Shown here piece after piece: positions 1-11,364 of a stretch of DNA of 64,000 nt. The position numbers and the translations under genes were made by a program. The DNA is from Bacillus cereus G9842 (GTDB taxonomy: Bacteria; Bacillota; Bacilli; Bacillales; Bacillaceae_G). The stretch spans positions 5,182,001-5,246,000 of the forward strand of contig NC_011772.1 of the NCBI RefSeq assembly GCF_000021305.1, in the 5' to 3' direction. Numbering within the stretch: the first letter of the stretch is position 1; every line of letters begins with the position of its first letter. Below the pieces are notes generated by a model. That model saw nothing but the letters and a program-made list of their open reading frames with translations, did no database searches and was not told the DNA's origin.

Positions 1-1466
<1,466 letters not shown>

Positions 1467-1533
1467 TCACTCCCTTCAAAATATCTAAATTGATCATATG
1501 AAAAAAAAAGACATACGTTTCGTTCATAAAGCA

Positions 1534-1589
1534 ATGGCGAAGAAAGTTCGGAAAAACACTCTTCGCCATCTATGTAAGGGGAGTCTCCC

Positions 1590-1591
<2 letters not shown>
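1534..1591 (-). promoter_or_regulatory. Intercistronic hairpins between atpE and atpF
   Basis: Two inverted repeats follow atpE: ATGGCGAAGA (1534-1543) pairs with TCTTCGCCAT (1560-1569), and AAGGG (1576-1580) pairs with CCCTT (1587-1591), the latter touching the atpE stop codon. There is no U-run immediately after the big stem. Such structures can protect the 3' end of the atpE part of the message; the c subunit is needed in about tenfold excess, so this placement is suggestive (inference). Confidence 0.6.
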
Positions 1592-1808
<217 letters not shown>

Positions 1809-1864
1809 TTAATTTGTCCTCCTTTGTATTATAAAAAAATAAATTTTTTCTTACTTAAATTATA

Positions 1865-2983
<1,119 letters not shown>

Positions 2984-2987
<4 letters not shown>

Positions 2988-3238
2988 TGCTCTCCCGAAT
3001 AGTAATGTCGAATGAGTCGAATCATTGCGTATACCCCTGTTCCTAACCCGAGTAATAACCCTATAATAAGAAACAATGGAAACGTTCCAACCTTATTATC
3101 AATCCACTGCCCACCAAAGATTCCAACAAGTATAGAACCGACTAATTGAGCAAGAATTCCTGACATTAAAGCATATGCTTTTATATGGCTGCGATCGTTT
3201 TTTTGCAAGGATTCATCCCTCCAATATGTAACCCTCAT
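2984..3238 (-). CDS. AtpZ/AtpI family membrane protein
   Basis: An 84-aa protein and the first gene of the atp operon. It has a charged N terminus (MRVTYWRDESLQKNDRSH) and two membrane helices of the AtpZ type: the first contains GSILVGIFGGQWIDNK, and the second is a glycine-rich helix at about residues 55-75. AtpZ proteins share a DUF with AtpI and sit at the head of many Firmicute atp operons. The 4-bp overlap with atpI suggests the two work together. Start supported by an upstream GGAGGGAT ribosome-binding site. Confidence 0.82.
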
Positions 3239-3362
3239 TCACGATGTGTTAATAATAACTCATTTTTTTGCATAAATCCTATACAAAACAAAAAGTTTAC
3301 ATTTTCGTCACGGAATAGATGTATTTTTGTCACTGAAAGCCCTACCATCTATCCCCGTTGTT

Positions 3363-3391
3363 AGCATACAATAGGGTATTAACAGTGTCAA
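3363..3391 (-). promoter_or_regulatory. Sigma-A promoter of the atp operon
   Basis: On the minus strand TTGACA (3391-3386), a 17-bp spacer and TATGCT (3368-3363) form a near-consensus vegetative promoter about 125 bp upstream of the first atp gene. Nothing else convincing was seen in the 480-bp interval between this operon and upp apart from the upp terminator. Confidence 0.85.
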
Positions 3392-3679
3392 CGAGAAATC
3401 GTAAAAAATCTAAAAATTTGAGTATTAGGCATTTCCTCCCAAAAATGAAAACGTTCCCCTTCTAAATACTGGTTACATATATGCAATTTCTAACAGTTTT
3501 CTCTTTATAATAGAAGGAAATGTTCACAAGTTTGTCACTATTATATTTTCGAGATATAACGCTTTTCTTCCATAATATAGTGTTCCTCAGACGTAAGACT
3601 TCTATATTATATGTGATGTGTATGCAACTTATGTTGTATATACGATGTATATTTATCCTCTCCCCTACTTGCTTACAGC

Positions 3680-3713
3680 AAAAAAAAACGAGCAGGGGAA
3701 TCTCCCCTGCTCG
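3680..3713 (-). terminator. Intrinsic terminator of upp
   Basis: A perfect 11-bp stem (CGAGCAGGGGA at 3689-3699 with TCCCCTGCTCG at 3703-3713), a 3-nt loop and an eight-base run of A on the plus strand (U-run in the transcript) lie just after the upp stop. Confidence 0.95.
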
Positions 3714-3722
3714 TCAGTTGTC

Positions 3723-4352
3723 TTACTTCGTTCCGAATAAACGGTCACCAGCATCACCAAGACCTGGTACTACATATCCGTGGTCATTTAATTTCTCATC
3801 TAATGCTGCTACATAAATATCAACATCGGGATGTTCTTCTTGTACTACTTTTACCCCTTCTGGAGCTGCAACGATACACATTAATTTAATTTGTTTCGCA
3901 CCGCGCTTTTTCAGAGAGTTAATTGCTTCAGCCGCAGAACCACCTGTTGCTAGCATCGGATCTAGTACGATAAAGTCACGCTCTTCTACATCCGTTGGAA
4001 GTTTCACATAGTATTCTACCGGTTGCAATGTTTTAGGGTCACGGTATAAACCAACGTGTCCTACTTTTGCTGCTGGAATTAATTTCAGAATTCCATCAAC
4101 CATTCCTAAACCTGCACGTAAAATCGGAATTAAACCAAGTTTTTTACCAGCGATCACTTTTGTTGTCGCTTTGCTTACAGGCGTTTCAATTTCAATATCC
4201 TTAAGCGGAAGGTCGCGAGTAATTTCGAAAGCCATTAAGCTTGCTACTTCGTCCACTAATTCACGAAAATCTTTCGTACCTGTATTCTTATCGCGAATAT
4301 ATGTAATCTTATGTTGAATTAACGGGTGATCAAATACATACAGTTTTCCCAT
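3723..4352 (-). CDS. upp: Uracil phosphoribosyltransferase
   Basis: Salvage enzyme converting uracil and PRPP to UMP. It has 209 aa, the standard length. The PRPP-binding loop [10 protein letters not shown] is at residues 131-140, and the C-terminal uracil-binding segment [11 protein letters not shown] is intact. It is followed by a strong terminator and preceded by glyA with its own terminator, so it probably forms its own unit. Start supported by AAAGGAGAGATTC before the ATG. Confidence 0.98.
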   Translation of the reverse strand: MGKLYVFDHPLIQHKITYIRDKNTGTKDFRELVDEVASLMAFEITRDLPLKDIEIETPVSKATTKVIAGKKLGLIPILRAGLGMVDGILKLIPAAKVGHVGLYRDPKTLQPVEYYVKLPTDVEERDFIVLDPMLATGGSAAEAINSLKKRGAKQIKLMCIVAAPEGVKVVQEEHPDVDIYVAALDEKLNDHGYVVPGLGDAGDRLFGTK

Positions 4353-4576
4353 GTGAATCTCTCCTTTAGATGATATTCATGCGTTTGCACGCTTTTTTAC
4401 ACTATTTACGATTGTAAAGAAAACGCTACTAATATTCAAGGGCAAATTTGGCAAAATCATGATTTTACGATGAATCTATCTAGTATCTTTACCAATTATG
4501 GGAGCTGTATCCTTCATTATATCGCCAAAATTTATTCATCATTTGTATACATACTTTAAAAATAATATATGTCCAC

Positions 4577-4614
4577 AAAAAAGACTGCCAAAACAATTAC
4601 GTTTCAGCAGTCTT
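4577..4614 (-). terminator. Terminator downstream of glyA
   Basis: The 8-bp inverted repeat AAGACTGC (4581-4588) / GCAGTCTT (4607-4614), with inner complementary bases, is followed on the minus strand by a short U-rich run. It sits directly after the glyA stop. Confidence 0.75.
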
Positions 4615-4624
4615 CTTCAATCTA

Positions 4625-5866
4625 TTATAGATTTGGATACATTGAGAATTTGCTCGTTAACGCTTCTACACGCTTACGTGCTTCTTCTAATGCAGCTTCA
4701 TTCTCATGATTTTTTAATGTATAAGCAATAAGTGACGCAATTTCATCCATTTCTTCTAAACCGAAACCACGAGATGTTACAGCTGCTGTACCGATACGTA
4801 CACCACTTGTTACAAATGGGCTTGCTGTTTCAAATGGAATTGTATTTTTGTTCACTGTAATACCAACTTCATCTAATACGTGCTCTGCTACTTTACCTGT
4901 GATTTCTAGGTTACGAACATCAATCAAGATTAAGTGATTGTCTGTTCCGCCAGAAACAAGTGTAAGTCCTTCTTTTTGAAGACCTTCAGCTAAGCGGTTC
5001 GCATTGTTAATGATATTTTGTGCATACGTTTTGAAATCCTCTTGAAGTGTCTCACCAAACGCAACAGCTTTTGCAGCGATTACGTGCATAAGTGGACCAC
5101 CTTGAATACCAGGGAAGATTGATTTATCAATTTGTTTTGCAAACTTCTCTTCACATAAAATCATACCACCGCGCGGACCACGTAACGTTTTATGTGTTGT
5201 CGTTGTAACGAAATGTGCATGTGGTACTGGATTTGGATGTAAGCCAGCAGCTACTAAACCAGCGATATGTGCCATATCCACCATTAAGTATGCACCCACT
5301 TCATCTGCAATCTCACGGAATCGTTTGAAATCGATAACACGAGGGTATGCACTTGCACCTGCAACGATTAATTTTGGTTTATGTTCTTTCGCTTTTGCTA
5401 ATACATCATCGTAATTAATACGGTGAGAGTCAGCATCCACGCCATATTCTACGAAATTATATTGTACTCCACTGAAGTTAACAGGGCTTCCGTGTGTTAA
5501 GTGACCACCATGAGATAAATTCATACCAAGTACTGTATCGCCTTGCTCTAAAATTGTGAAGTATACTGCCATGTTCGCTTGTGCACCAGAGTGTGGTTGA
5601 ACGTTTACGTGCTCTGCGCCAAAAATTTCTTTTACGCGATCACGTGCGATATCTTCTACTACGTCTACGTGTTCACAGCCACCATAGTAACGTTTTCCAG
5701 GATATCCTTCAGCATACTTATTTGTTAAAACAGAACCTTGCGCCTCCATTACCGCTTCACTTACAAAGTTTTCCGAAGCAATTAACTCAATCTTTGAACG
5801 CTGTCTTCCTAGTTCTGCCTCAATTGCAGCAAATACCTTTTCATCTTGACGTTTTAAATGATCCAC
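4625..5866 (-). CDS. glyA: Serine hydroxymethyltransferase
   Basis: PLP enzyme that interconverts serine and glycine and charges tetrahydrofolate with one-carbon units. With the GTG start at 5866 the product is 413 aa ([10 protein letters not shown]...). That start leaves about 6 nt after the GGGGGA ribosome-binding site; the TTG one codon earlier is too close. The PLP-binding lysine is Lys226 in [14 protein letters not shown]. It lies between upp and ywlG as in B. subtilis. Confidence 0.97.
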   Translation of the reverse strand: MDHLKRQDEKVFAAIEAELGRQRSKIELIASENFVSEAVMEAQGSVLTNKYAEGYPGKRYYGGCEHVDVVEDIARDRVKEIFGAEHVNVQPHSGAQANMAVYFTILEQGDTVLGMNLSHGGHLTHGSPVNFSGVQYNFVEYGVDADSHRINYDDVLAKAKEHKPKLIVAGASAYPRVIDFKRFREIADEVGAYLMVDMAHIAGLVAAGLHPNPVPHAHFVTTTTHKTLRGPRGGMILCEEKFAKQIDKSIFPGIQGGPLMHVIAAKAVAFGETLQEDFKTYAQNIINNANRLAEGLQKEGLTLVSGGTDNHLILIDVRNLEITGKVAEHVLDEVGITVNKNTIPFETASPFVTSGVRIGTAAVTSRGFGLEEMDEIASLIAYTLKNHENEAALEEARKRVEALTSKFSMYPNL

Positions 5867-6011
5867 CAAAATCCCCCTTTTCTGAACGAATTACATCGAT
5901 TCCCAACAGTTTTTTCTCATTTATTCAGAAAAAACGAAAATTCAGGTTGTAATTCTTTCGAACCTTCATGTTTTCAACTACATTCTAACATGACTTTCTA
6001 TATCATAAAAG

Positions 6012-6038
6012 AAAAAAAAGACCGAAAATCGGTCTTTT
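6012..6038 (-). terminator. Terminator downstream of ywlG
   Basis: AAAAGACCGA (6016-6025) pairs with TCGGTCTTTT (6029-6038) around a 3-nt loop. An uninterrupted A-run at 6012-6019 gives the U-tail on the minus strand. Confidence 0.85.
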
Positions 6039-6119
6039 CTTTCTTCTACTATAAAGTCAGACAACATACCTTTTATCTTATGATAAACAGCTACTATATG
6101 ACTTCCTAATTTCTCATAT

Positions 6120-6692
6120 TTAACGGCAAGTGGTAGTCTCTTCCGTCACCGCGTAAACAGCACGTGCTCCGCCAATTAGTTTTCCACGTGTTTTGGCCAT
6201 CGTTACATGCGCACTTCCAATTGCCTTCACACTTGTACGAACCGGAACAGCTACATGTTTTAAATGCATACCAATAAATGTATCACCAATATCCATTCCT
6301 GCATCTGCTTTAATAAACTCAACTACTACCGGATCTTTCAAATTGTGATACGCATATGTCCCCAATGCACCACCTGCTGATCTAACAGGCGTAACTGTTA
6401 CAATTTCAAATTGATATTTTATCGCTACTTCTCTCTCAACTACTAAAGCACGGTTTAAATGCTCACAACATTGAAACGCTAATTCAATACCTGTTCGCTC
6501 TTGAAATTGTTTTAACTCAGAAAAAATCGCCTCTGCTACTTCCATCGTTCCTGATGTTCCAATTCTTTCGCCTAGCACTTCGCTCGTGCTACAACCCACT
6601 ACAAAAATTTGACCGCTTTGTAATGAAGCTTGTTCTTGGAAATCAGAAAGCGACATTTGTAGCTGTTCTCTTACTTTTACGATTTCTGTCAT
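6120..6692 (-). CDS. ywlG: YwlG/TIGR01440 family protein (UPF0340)
   Basis: A 190-aa cytosolic protein of the UPF0340 family, function unknown. I start it at the ATG at 6692 ([12 protein letters not shown]), preceded by AGGAAGAGG; a longer in-frame start 45 bp upstream lacks a good ribosome-binding site. Conserved features are the [10 protein letters not shown] segment near the N terminus and a [10 protein letters not shown] segment. It lies between rpiB and glyA, the same neighbourhood as B. subtilis ywlG. No enzymatic activity can be assigned from sequence. Confidence 0.88.
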   Translation of the reverse strand: MTEIVKVREQLQMSLSDFQEQASLQSGQIFVVGCSTSEVLGERIGTSGTMEVAEAIFSELKQFQERTGIELAFQCCEHLNRALVVEREVAIKYQFEIVTVTPVRSAGGALGTYAYHNLKDPVVVEFIKADAGMDIGDTFIGMHLKHVAVPVRTSVKAIGSAHVTMAKTRGKLIGGARAVYAVTEETTTCR

Positions 6693-6758
6693 TACGCCTC
6701 TTCCTTTCACAGGTTGGTTCACCAAATTATATTTCACACTACTAATAGTTAGAATCTA

Positions 6759-7202
6759 TTACTTTGTTTCGTATGTTTTAATTTTTCCTACGCGGTTTTC
6801 GTGACGACCACCTTCATAGTCAGTTGTTAACCAGATTTTTGCGATATCACGCGCTAGACCAGCACCAATTACACGCTCGCCCATTGCTAGCATGTTAGTG
6901 TCATTATGCTCTCTCGTTGCTTTCGCACTGAAAGTATCATGAACTAACGCACAACGGATACCATTTACTTTGTTTGCTGCGATTGACATACCAATGCCTG
7001 TCCCACAAACTAAAATACCACGATCTACTTCACCGTTCGCTACCATTTCAGCTGCCGGAAACGCAAAGTCAGGGTAATCAACAGAACCAGCTTCACATTC
7101 ACAACCTAAATCAATATATTCAATATTTAACTCTTCTAATAAACTTACAAGTTCTTTGCGGATATTCATACCGCCGTGATCAGATGCTATTACTACTTTC
7201 AT
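6759..7202 (-). CDS. rpiB: Ribose-5-phosphate isomerase B
   Basis: RpiB-type isomerase that interconverts ribose-5-P and ribulose-5-P in the pentose phosphate pathway. It has 147 aa. Active-site features include Asp8-His9 (ASDHGG) and Cys66 in the ILVCGTGIGMSI loop. The segment HENRVGKI near the C terminus is also typical. It follows ywlE and precedes ywlG. LacA/B-type isomerases are a close alternative, but context favours RpiB. Confidence 0.93.
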   Translation of the reverse strand: MKVVIASDHGGMNIRKELVSLLEELNIEYIDLGCECEAGSVDYPDFAFPAAEMVANGEVDRGILVCGTGIGMSIAANKVNGIRCALVHDTFSAKATREHNDTNMLAMGERVIGAGLARDIAKIWLTTDYEGGRHENRVGKIKTYETK

Positions 7203-7298
7203 TTTTACCCCTCCAAAGTTTCAATCAATTATCTTCATTTCACACTCGCTACCTCAATAGGACGAAGTGATCTCCAATATCGTATTATACACGAAACA

Positions 7299-7739
7299 TC
7301 AACCTACTGAATGTTTTTTCAGTAAAGTTTGTACAAGTTTTTCCATCTCATCTAACGTTTTTTTATAAATAGAAAGCGAGCCTCCAAATGGATCTGAAAT
7401 GTCCTTACCTATACCTTCAGTTAATCCATATAACGTATTCAATTTCTTTTCAACACTCGGATAATGCCCAAGTACAATGTGTTTATGATTTTCTGTCATC
7501 GTTACGACAATATCAGCCCAATCAAGCAAAGTTTCGTTTACTTGCTGCGCGGCATGATTAATTGAAATCCCTTTTTCAGCTAAAGCTTCCTTCGCATATA
7601 CCGATGCATCGCTCCCAGGATAGGCGAAAACACCGGCAGATTGCACTTCAAACCTATCTCCTCCGTGATGACGAAGCAACGCCTCAGCCATCGGACTACG
7701 ACATGTATTGCCAGTACAAACAAATAACACTCGTTTCAT
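7299..7739 (-). CDS. ywlE: Protein-arginine phosphatase YwlE
   Basis: Low-molecular-weight phosphatase fold, 146 aa. The P-loop is CTGNTCRS (Cys8 to Arg14 core). The threonine at position 12 is the residue known in B. subtilis YwlE to select phosphoarginine over phosphotyrosine, so it should reverse McsB arginine phosphorylation. The general-acid DPF segment is at 116-118. The gene order ywlE-rpiB-ywlG-glyA is conserved. Confidence 0.92.
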   Translation of the reverse strand: MKRVLFVCTGNTCRSPMAEALLRHHGGDRFEVQSAGVFAYPGSDASVYAKEALAEKGISINHAAQQVNETLLDWADIVVTMTENHKHIVLGHYPSVEKKLNTLYGLTEGIGKDISDPFGGSLSIYKKTLDEMEKLVQTLLKKHSVG

Positions 7740-7933
7740 CCAACCCCACCCCTATATTCGATTTCTTACCACTCATCATAACTTACATTAGAATAGAACA
7801 AAAGAAATGTGAATATACAAAAAGCGCAGTTCTCTTATATTTTTTCTAAGAAAAATGCGCCTTATCCACATATATGTGAAACCCTATTTCCAAGTGCCCA
7901 GAGTATTTTAACATACCTACTGAATATGCAACA

Positions 7934-7969
7934 AAAATAAGGAATCCATTTCATACGAAACGGATTCCT
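7934..7969 (-). terminator. Terminator of the EIIA gene
   Basis: AGGAATCC.TTTC pairs with GAAA.GGATTCCT (7940-7969) with one mismatched pair. On the minus strand the stem is followed by TTATTTTTG. Confidence 0.85.
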
Positions 7970-7981
7970 CTTATACAGCAA

Positions 7982-8479
7982 TTATTTCATTGTAACTTTC
8001 ATTACTTCTGTTGAACCTTTTGTAGCTGTTACGCCTACAGTTGTCTTAATAGACTCAGCTGCATCTGTGTTTGTAATAACGATTGGAGTAATTGTGCTTT
8101 TCGCTTTTTCACGGATTAATTCTAAGTCGAATGAGATTAATTTATCTCCAGCTTTTACAGCTTGGCCTTCAGAAACGTGAGCTTCGAAACCTTCGCCTTC
8201 CATTTTTACAGTTTCTAATCCAACGTGGATTAAAATTTCTGTGCCGTTTTTCGCTTTAATTCCGATAGCATGTTTTGTGTGGAATAATTGTACGATTTCA
8301 CCATCAACTGGAGATACAACTACACCTTCAGTAGGATCGATTGCAACACCGTCACCCATCATACGACCAGCGAATACTGGATCTGGTACTTCTTCAATAT
8401 TTTTCACTGCTCCAGTTAATGGAGCTACGATTGTTTCTTCATTTGTTTTTGAACCAAGACCAAATAATTTTTTAAACAT
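7982..8479 (-). CDS. PTS glucose-type EIIA component
   Basis: A stand-alone IIA(Glc)-family phosphocarrier of 165 aa that takes phosphate from HPr and passes it to an EIIB partner encoded elsewhere. The phospho-accepting histidine is His85 in EILIHVGLETV, with the partner His70 in FHTKHAIG. The PVDGEIV segment is typical of the biotin-like fold. It resembles B. subtilis YpqE/Crr-type proteins. It is monocistronic with its own terminator, inserted in the ywl neighbourhood. Ribosome-binding site AAGGAGG precedes the ATG. Confidence 0.92.
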   Translation of the reverse strand: MFKKLFGLGSKTNEETIVAPLTGAVKNIEEVPDPVFAGRMMGDGVAIDPTEGVVVSPVDGEIVQLFHTKHAIGIKAKNGTEILIHVGLETVKMEGEGFEAHVSEGQAVKAGDKLISFDLELIREKAKSTITPIVITNTDAAESIKTTVGVTATKGSTEVMKVTMK

Positions 8480-8567
8480 AGGATAGTCCTCCTTATAATT
8501 TACCTAAAAGTTTATAGGGCAATCCCTAGTAAAGCTCGGGATACATGTAAGACTTCATACTTCGAAT

Positions 8568-8596
8568 ATTATACTGTAAAAACGCTTTCGAAATAA
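8568..8596 (-). promoter_or_regulatory. Promoter of the EIIA gene with cre-like site
   Basis: On the minus strand TTATTT (8596-8591), a 17-bp spacer and TATAAT (8573-8568) form a promoter with a weak -35. The spacer contains CGAAAGCGTTTTTA (8590-8577), similar to the CcpA cre consensus. Catabolite control is therefore plausible but only inferred. The rest of the 387-bp divergent interval holds the doxX promoter. Confidence 0.45.
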
Positions 8597-8793
8597 ATTA
8601 CGTCATTACTAATAGACTCTTATTGTAGCGCTTCACAAAATTCCAGTCAATTCTGATTGTCTGAATAACAATAAGAAGTTAACTTCTATTTATATTTTCT
8701 CTTTTTTTGCCCAACTTGTCTAGAGGTCTTTACTACATTTTGTTTTTTGTTGTTAATTTGTAAAATTTAATTCAAACTTTTTTCAAAATCCGC

Positions 8794-8840
8794 TTGACTA
8801 AAGTAAGTAACTATTTTATCATCACTTACATAAGGTAAGT
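8794..8840 (+). promoter_or_regulatory. doxX promoter with overlapping inverted-repeat operator
   Basis: TTGACT (8794-8799), 17-bp spacer and TATCAT (8817-8822). A perfect inverted repeat ACTTAC-N5-GTAAGT occupies 8824-8840, right at the expected transcription start, and a further GTAAGT half-site lies in the spacer at 8803-8808. This geometry is typical of a repressor operator. TTAC-N-GTAA operators are known for HxlR/DUF24-type redox repressors such as CatR, which control a doxX gene in B. subtilis; the link here is inference. Confidence 0.65.
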
Positions 8841-8866
8841 TAATAACTTTTAGGAGGTTTTTAAAA

Positions 8867-9253
8867 ATGATGGATTTCGGTCTTCTTATTATTCGTCTTA
8901 TTATAGGAATTACATTCATGGGTCATGGTGCTCAGAAATTATTTGGTTGGTTCGGCGGTTACGGTTTAAAAGGAACAGGTGGCTGGATGGAATCAATCGG
9001 TTTACGTCCTGGTGTATTTATGGCATTTATGGCTGGTGCAACTGAATTACTAGGTGGTTTCTTATTCGCATCAGGTATTTTCATTATAGTTGGCTCATTA
9101 TTTATCGTTGGAACAATGTTAATGGCTATCTTCACTGTTCACGGGAAAAATGGTTACTGGGTGACACAAAACGGATATGAATATAATTTAATGTTAATCG
9201 CTGTTGCTGTTGGTGTAGCTTTAATCGGACCTGGCGCATACGTTTTACTTTAA
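8867..9253 (+). CDS. DoxX family membrane protein
   Basis: A 128-aa integral membrane protein with four hydrophobic helices, starting with GLLIIRLIIGITFMGHGAQK, characteristic of the DoxX/CatD family. Members are linked to quinone or thiol stress responses; B. subtilis CatD is induced by catechol. Ribosome-binding site GGAGG precedes the ATG. It has its own strong terminator, so it is probably monocistronic. Exact function unknown. Confidence 0.88.
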   Translation: MMDFGLLIIRLIIGITFMGHGAQKLFGWFGGYGLKGTGGWMESIGLRPGVFMAFMAGATELLGGFLFASGIFIIVGSLFIVGTMLMAIFTVHGKNGYWVTQNGYEYNLMLIAVAVGVALIGPGAYVLL

Positions 9254-9279
9254 TTTTCATCTCAATCTTGAGATTCTTG

Positions 9280-9320
9280 AAAAAGAACTTACTTCATTAC
9301 AATTGAAGTAAGTTCTTTTT
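9280..9320 (+). terminator. Terminator of doxX
   Basis: A perfect 17-bp stem (9280-9296 with 9304-9320) with a 7-nt loop ends in TTTTT. Confidence 0.95.
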
Positions 9321-9411
9321 ATGAAACAAAATATTATTTCCAGCAGGATTTTCTCACCGATATCTTGTAAACAAACAATAAGTATTCATATTTAGAAAGG
9401 GGATTACAAGC

Positions 9412-10023
9412 ATGTTATCCATTAATCCAAATGAACAAACTGAAAAAGATAATTACAAATTACTTACTGGAAGTATCATCCCTCGCCCTGTCGCATTCGT
9501 TACTTCTGTAACAAAAGACGGTGTATTAAACGGCGCACCATATAGTTATTTCAATATTGTCGCTGCTAATCCACCACTTATCTCTGTTTCTGTACAACGA
9601 AAAGCCGGAGAAAGAAAGGACACTTCCCGAAACGCAATTGAAAAAGGTGAGTTTGTCGTACATATTTCTGATGAATCTTACGTAGAAGCAATTAACGAAA
9701 CAGCAGCTAATCTCCCGCCAAATGAAAGTGAAATTGAACTAGCAAAACTAACACCAATTGAAAGTGAAGTCATCTCTGTTCCAGGTGTAAAAGAAGCAAA
9801 TATTCGAATGGAATGTATATTAGAACGTGCAATTCCACTTGGTGGAACAGAAGACTCACCAGCTTGTGATCTACTAATTGGACGCGTCGTTCGTTTCCAC
9901 GTTGCCGAGCATCTATATGAAAAAGGGCGCATTCACGCAGAAGGACTCAAACCAATAAGCCGCCTAGCAGGACACAACTATGCAAAATTAGGAGAACAAT
10001 TTGAACTGGTTAGGCCAGTTTAA
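9412..10023 (+). CDS. Flavin reductase-like (FMN-binding split-barrel) protein
   Basis: A 203-aa protein of the flavin reductase domain family. The N-terminal SIIPRPVAFVTSVTKDG and the NGAPYSYFNIVAANPPLISVS segments match the FMN-binding split barrel, and the C-terminal KPISRLAGHNYAKLGE segment is typical of the long form. Probably uses FMN to reduce or bind a small substrate; no partner oxygenase is seen nearby. Ribosome-binding site AAAGGGGATT. The stop codon abuts a copy of the 122-bp dispersed repeat, with no separate terminator, so the repeat hairpin may end the transcript. Confidence 0.85.
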   Translation: MLSINPNEQTEKDNYKLLTGSIIPRPVAFVTSVTKDGVLNGAPYSYFNIVAANPPLISVSVQRKAGERKDTSRNAIEKGEFVVHISDESYVEAINETAANLPPNESEIELAKLTPIESEVISVPGVKEANIRMECILERAIPLGGTEDSPACDLLIGRVVRFHVAEHLYEKGRIHAEGLKPISRLAGHNYAKLGEQFELVRPV

Positions 10024-10175
10024 AAGCAGAAGCGGCTCGCTCAGAATGAGAGGGGGATGGAGCTTCTGACGTAGAGGCGCTTTTTGCCTCACAGGAAGAC
10101 GCGAAGCCACCGACCATTCTAGCCGCTGGAACTGGATAATATCTAAAAGCGGAAGCGGCTCGCTCAGAATCGATT
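10022..10175 (-). repeat. 122-bp hairpin repeat, full copy plus partial copy
   Basis: A full unit (10022-10144) is followed by a truncated second unit. It is the reverse complement of the tandem units at 18.9-19.3 kb. Pairing blocks are AGCGGCT (10031) with AGCCGCT (10121), AGAATG (10043) with CATTCT (10115), and GAGGC (10074) with GCCTC (10086) around the loop GCTTTTT. Strand is set relative to those units. Confidence 0.85.
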
Positions 10176-10195
10176 CCTGCCATCACTCAAACATA

Positions 10196-10226
10196 AAAAT
10201 CCCCTGCTTTTTAGCAGGGGATTTTT
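10196..10226. terminator. Bidirectional terminator-like hairpin
   Basis: AAATCCCCTGCT pairs with AGCAGGGGATTT across a short loop, with U-runs in both directions. It lies immediately downstream of the minus-strand 92-aa gene. Confidence 0.85.
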
Positions 10227-10227
10227 A

Positions 10228-10506
10228 TCATTGTAATTCTTCCTTCTTTTCCTCTAAAGTAGGGAGTTTTTCTTTTTTCGGTTTCCCTAGCTTAATTACG
10301 AAGAAGTATAGGGAAAGCAGTGTAATAAGAAAAACAATTAAAAACGGGTACGGAGAGTAAAAAGCACGCGCCGCCTCAGTCTTTCCCGCAACAAATTTCA
10401 ATGACTCAATATCTAAAAACTCAGCAAACATTTGTACACCGAGCATACTAAACCAAAAAACAAAAAAACTAATAATAATACCAAAAACTTGCTTCAATCT
10501 TGTCAT
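10228..10506 (-). CDS. Small two-helix membrane protein, unknown
   Basis: A 92-aa protein I do not recognise. It has two membrane helices (about 8-28 and 54-72) separated by a short loop containing EFLDIESLKFVAGKTEAARA, and a Lys/Glu-rich cytoplasmic tail. An AAAGGATGAG ribosome-binding site precedes the ATG and a strong terminator follows, which supports a real gene. It lies downstream of the 42-aa gene and mntP on the same strand. Confidence 0.7.
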   Translation of the reverse strand: MTRLKQVFGIIISFFVFWFSMLGVQMFAEFLDIESLKFVAGKTEAARAFYSPYPFLIVFLITLLSLYFFVIKLGKPKKEKLPTLEEKKEELQ

Positions 10507-10590
10507 TCATCTCATCCTTTCTATATGTGTAATTTTTTAGCGCAATCAATATAGTACAAACAAAACTATGCACAGAAAGGAGCTATCTTA

Positions 10591-10719
10591 CTATTCGCGA
10601 ATTAACTTAATCCAACCTAAAATTGCAATTTGCAAAATAATACCCCAAATTATAAGCCTTCTTAGCCATCGAGGAAAGAAGGTTAAAAACTTAACATACC
10701 ATCCCAATAGCTTGTTCAT
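10591..10719 (-). CDS. 42-aa membrane-associated small protein
   Basis: A short ORF with an excellent ribosome-binding site (GGAGGG, 5 nt before the ATG at 10719), encoding 42 residues that begin MNKLLGWYVKFLTFFPRWLR. One hydrophobic helix follows (about 22-36) and the product is strongly basic and Trp-rich. It lies immediately downstream of mntP: its ribosome-binding site overlaps no other gene and the mntP stop is 20 bp upstream. Co-transcription with mntP is likely. Function unknown; I infer a membrane microprotein. Confidence 0.6.
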   Translation of the reverse strand: MNKLLGWYVKFLTFFPRWLRRLIIWGIILQIAILGWIKLIRE

Positions 10720-10738
10720 AATTCCCTCCTACATAAAA

Positions 10739-11287
10739 TTATATAGGAAAAAGGATATATAATCCAAATCCAACTAGAATGATGCCACCTACTATCTCGC
10801 CATATGTACCGAGCATATCTTTCGCATGTCTACCAATTAATAAACCAATCCACGCTAACAACATGCTAACAAATCCAAAAAGTAATATCGTAATGATTGT
10901 TTGTGCCCCATAAATACCAAGACTAAGCCCTACTGAGAAACTATCTATACTAACGCCAAATGCAAATACGAATAAGCTAATTCCAATAGGGACAGTTCTA
11001 GTCTCTCCATTTTGTAAAATGGTCGAATATACGATATAAAAACCTAGTCCGATTAATAAAATAGCACCCGCAAAATGTGCAATATCTCCATACTTCTCTG
11101 ATAAAAAACGACCTAGTACCATCCCTATAAATGGCATAATAATATGAAATATCCCTATCGTCATACCAATATACAGGATTTGTCTTAACTTTAGGGGCAT
11201 CATCCCCATACCAAGACTCACCGAGAACGCATCCATCCCTAAGGCGAATGCCATAATTATTAAAGGTATTAGCTGTTCAAACGTCAT
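10739..11287 (-). CDS. mntP: Manganese efflux pump MntP
   Basis: A 182-aa six-helix membrane protein of the MntP (DUF204) family that exports Mn(II). The two family repeats each carry the conserved Asp motif: [12 protein letters not shown] (residues about 17-28) and [12 protein letters not shown] (about 113-124). Homologue of B. subtilis YwlD, next to ywlC as here. The Shine-Dalgarno AAGGAGG lies in the 3' arm of a hairpin (separate entry). Confidence 0.93.
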   Translation of the reverse strand: MTFEQLIPLIIMAFALGMDAFSVSLGMGMMPLKLRQILYIGMTIGIFHIIMPFIGMVLGRFLSEKYGDIAHFAGAILLIGLGFYIVYSTILQNGETRTVPIGISLFVFAFGVSIDSFSVGLSLGIYGAQTIITILLFGFVSMLLAWIGLLIGRHAKDMLGTYGEIVGGIILVGFGLYILFPI

Positions 11288-11295
11288 TCATGCCC

Positions 11296-11336
11296 CTCCT
11301 TGGACGTGCTACTTCACAATATGCTTATCCAAGGAG
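11296..11336 (-). promoter_or_regulatory. Hairpin covering the mntP ribosome-binding site
   Basis: CTCCTTGGA (11296-11304) is the perfect complement of TCCAAGGAG (11328-11336) with a 23-nt loop. In the minus-strand transcript the 3' arm ends in the AAGGAG core of the mntP Shine-Dalgarno, 9 nt before the ATG. There is no U-run, so it is not a standard terminator. Confidence 0.6.
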
Positions 11337-11364
11337 AAATATTCTGTTTGCTAACCTTACCTTA

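Noticed and set aside
5900..5990. PurR boxes upstream of glyA
   Set aside because: Two CGAA-containing stretches exist but they are not in the expected inverted arrangement and match the PurBox poorly.
7815..7860. Terminator-like hairpin between ywlE and the EIIA gene
   Set aside because: AAGCGCA/TGCGCCTT pairing has a bulge and a long loop, without a U-run in the right place.
10568..10762. 64-aa plus-strand ORF
   Set aside because: Antisense to the better-supported 42-aa gene and the end of mntP; amino-acid composition is not protein-like.
11288..11364. yybP-ykoY manganese riboswitch before mntP
   Set aside because: The 77-bp gap is too short and lacks the conserved motif; only the simple ribosome-binding-site stem is present.
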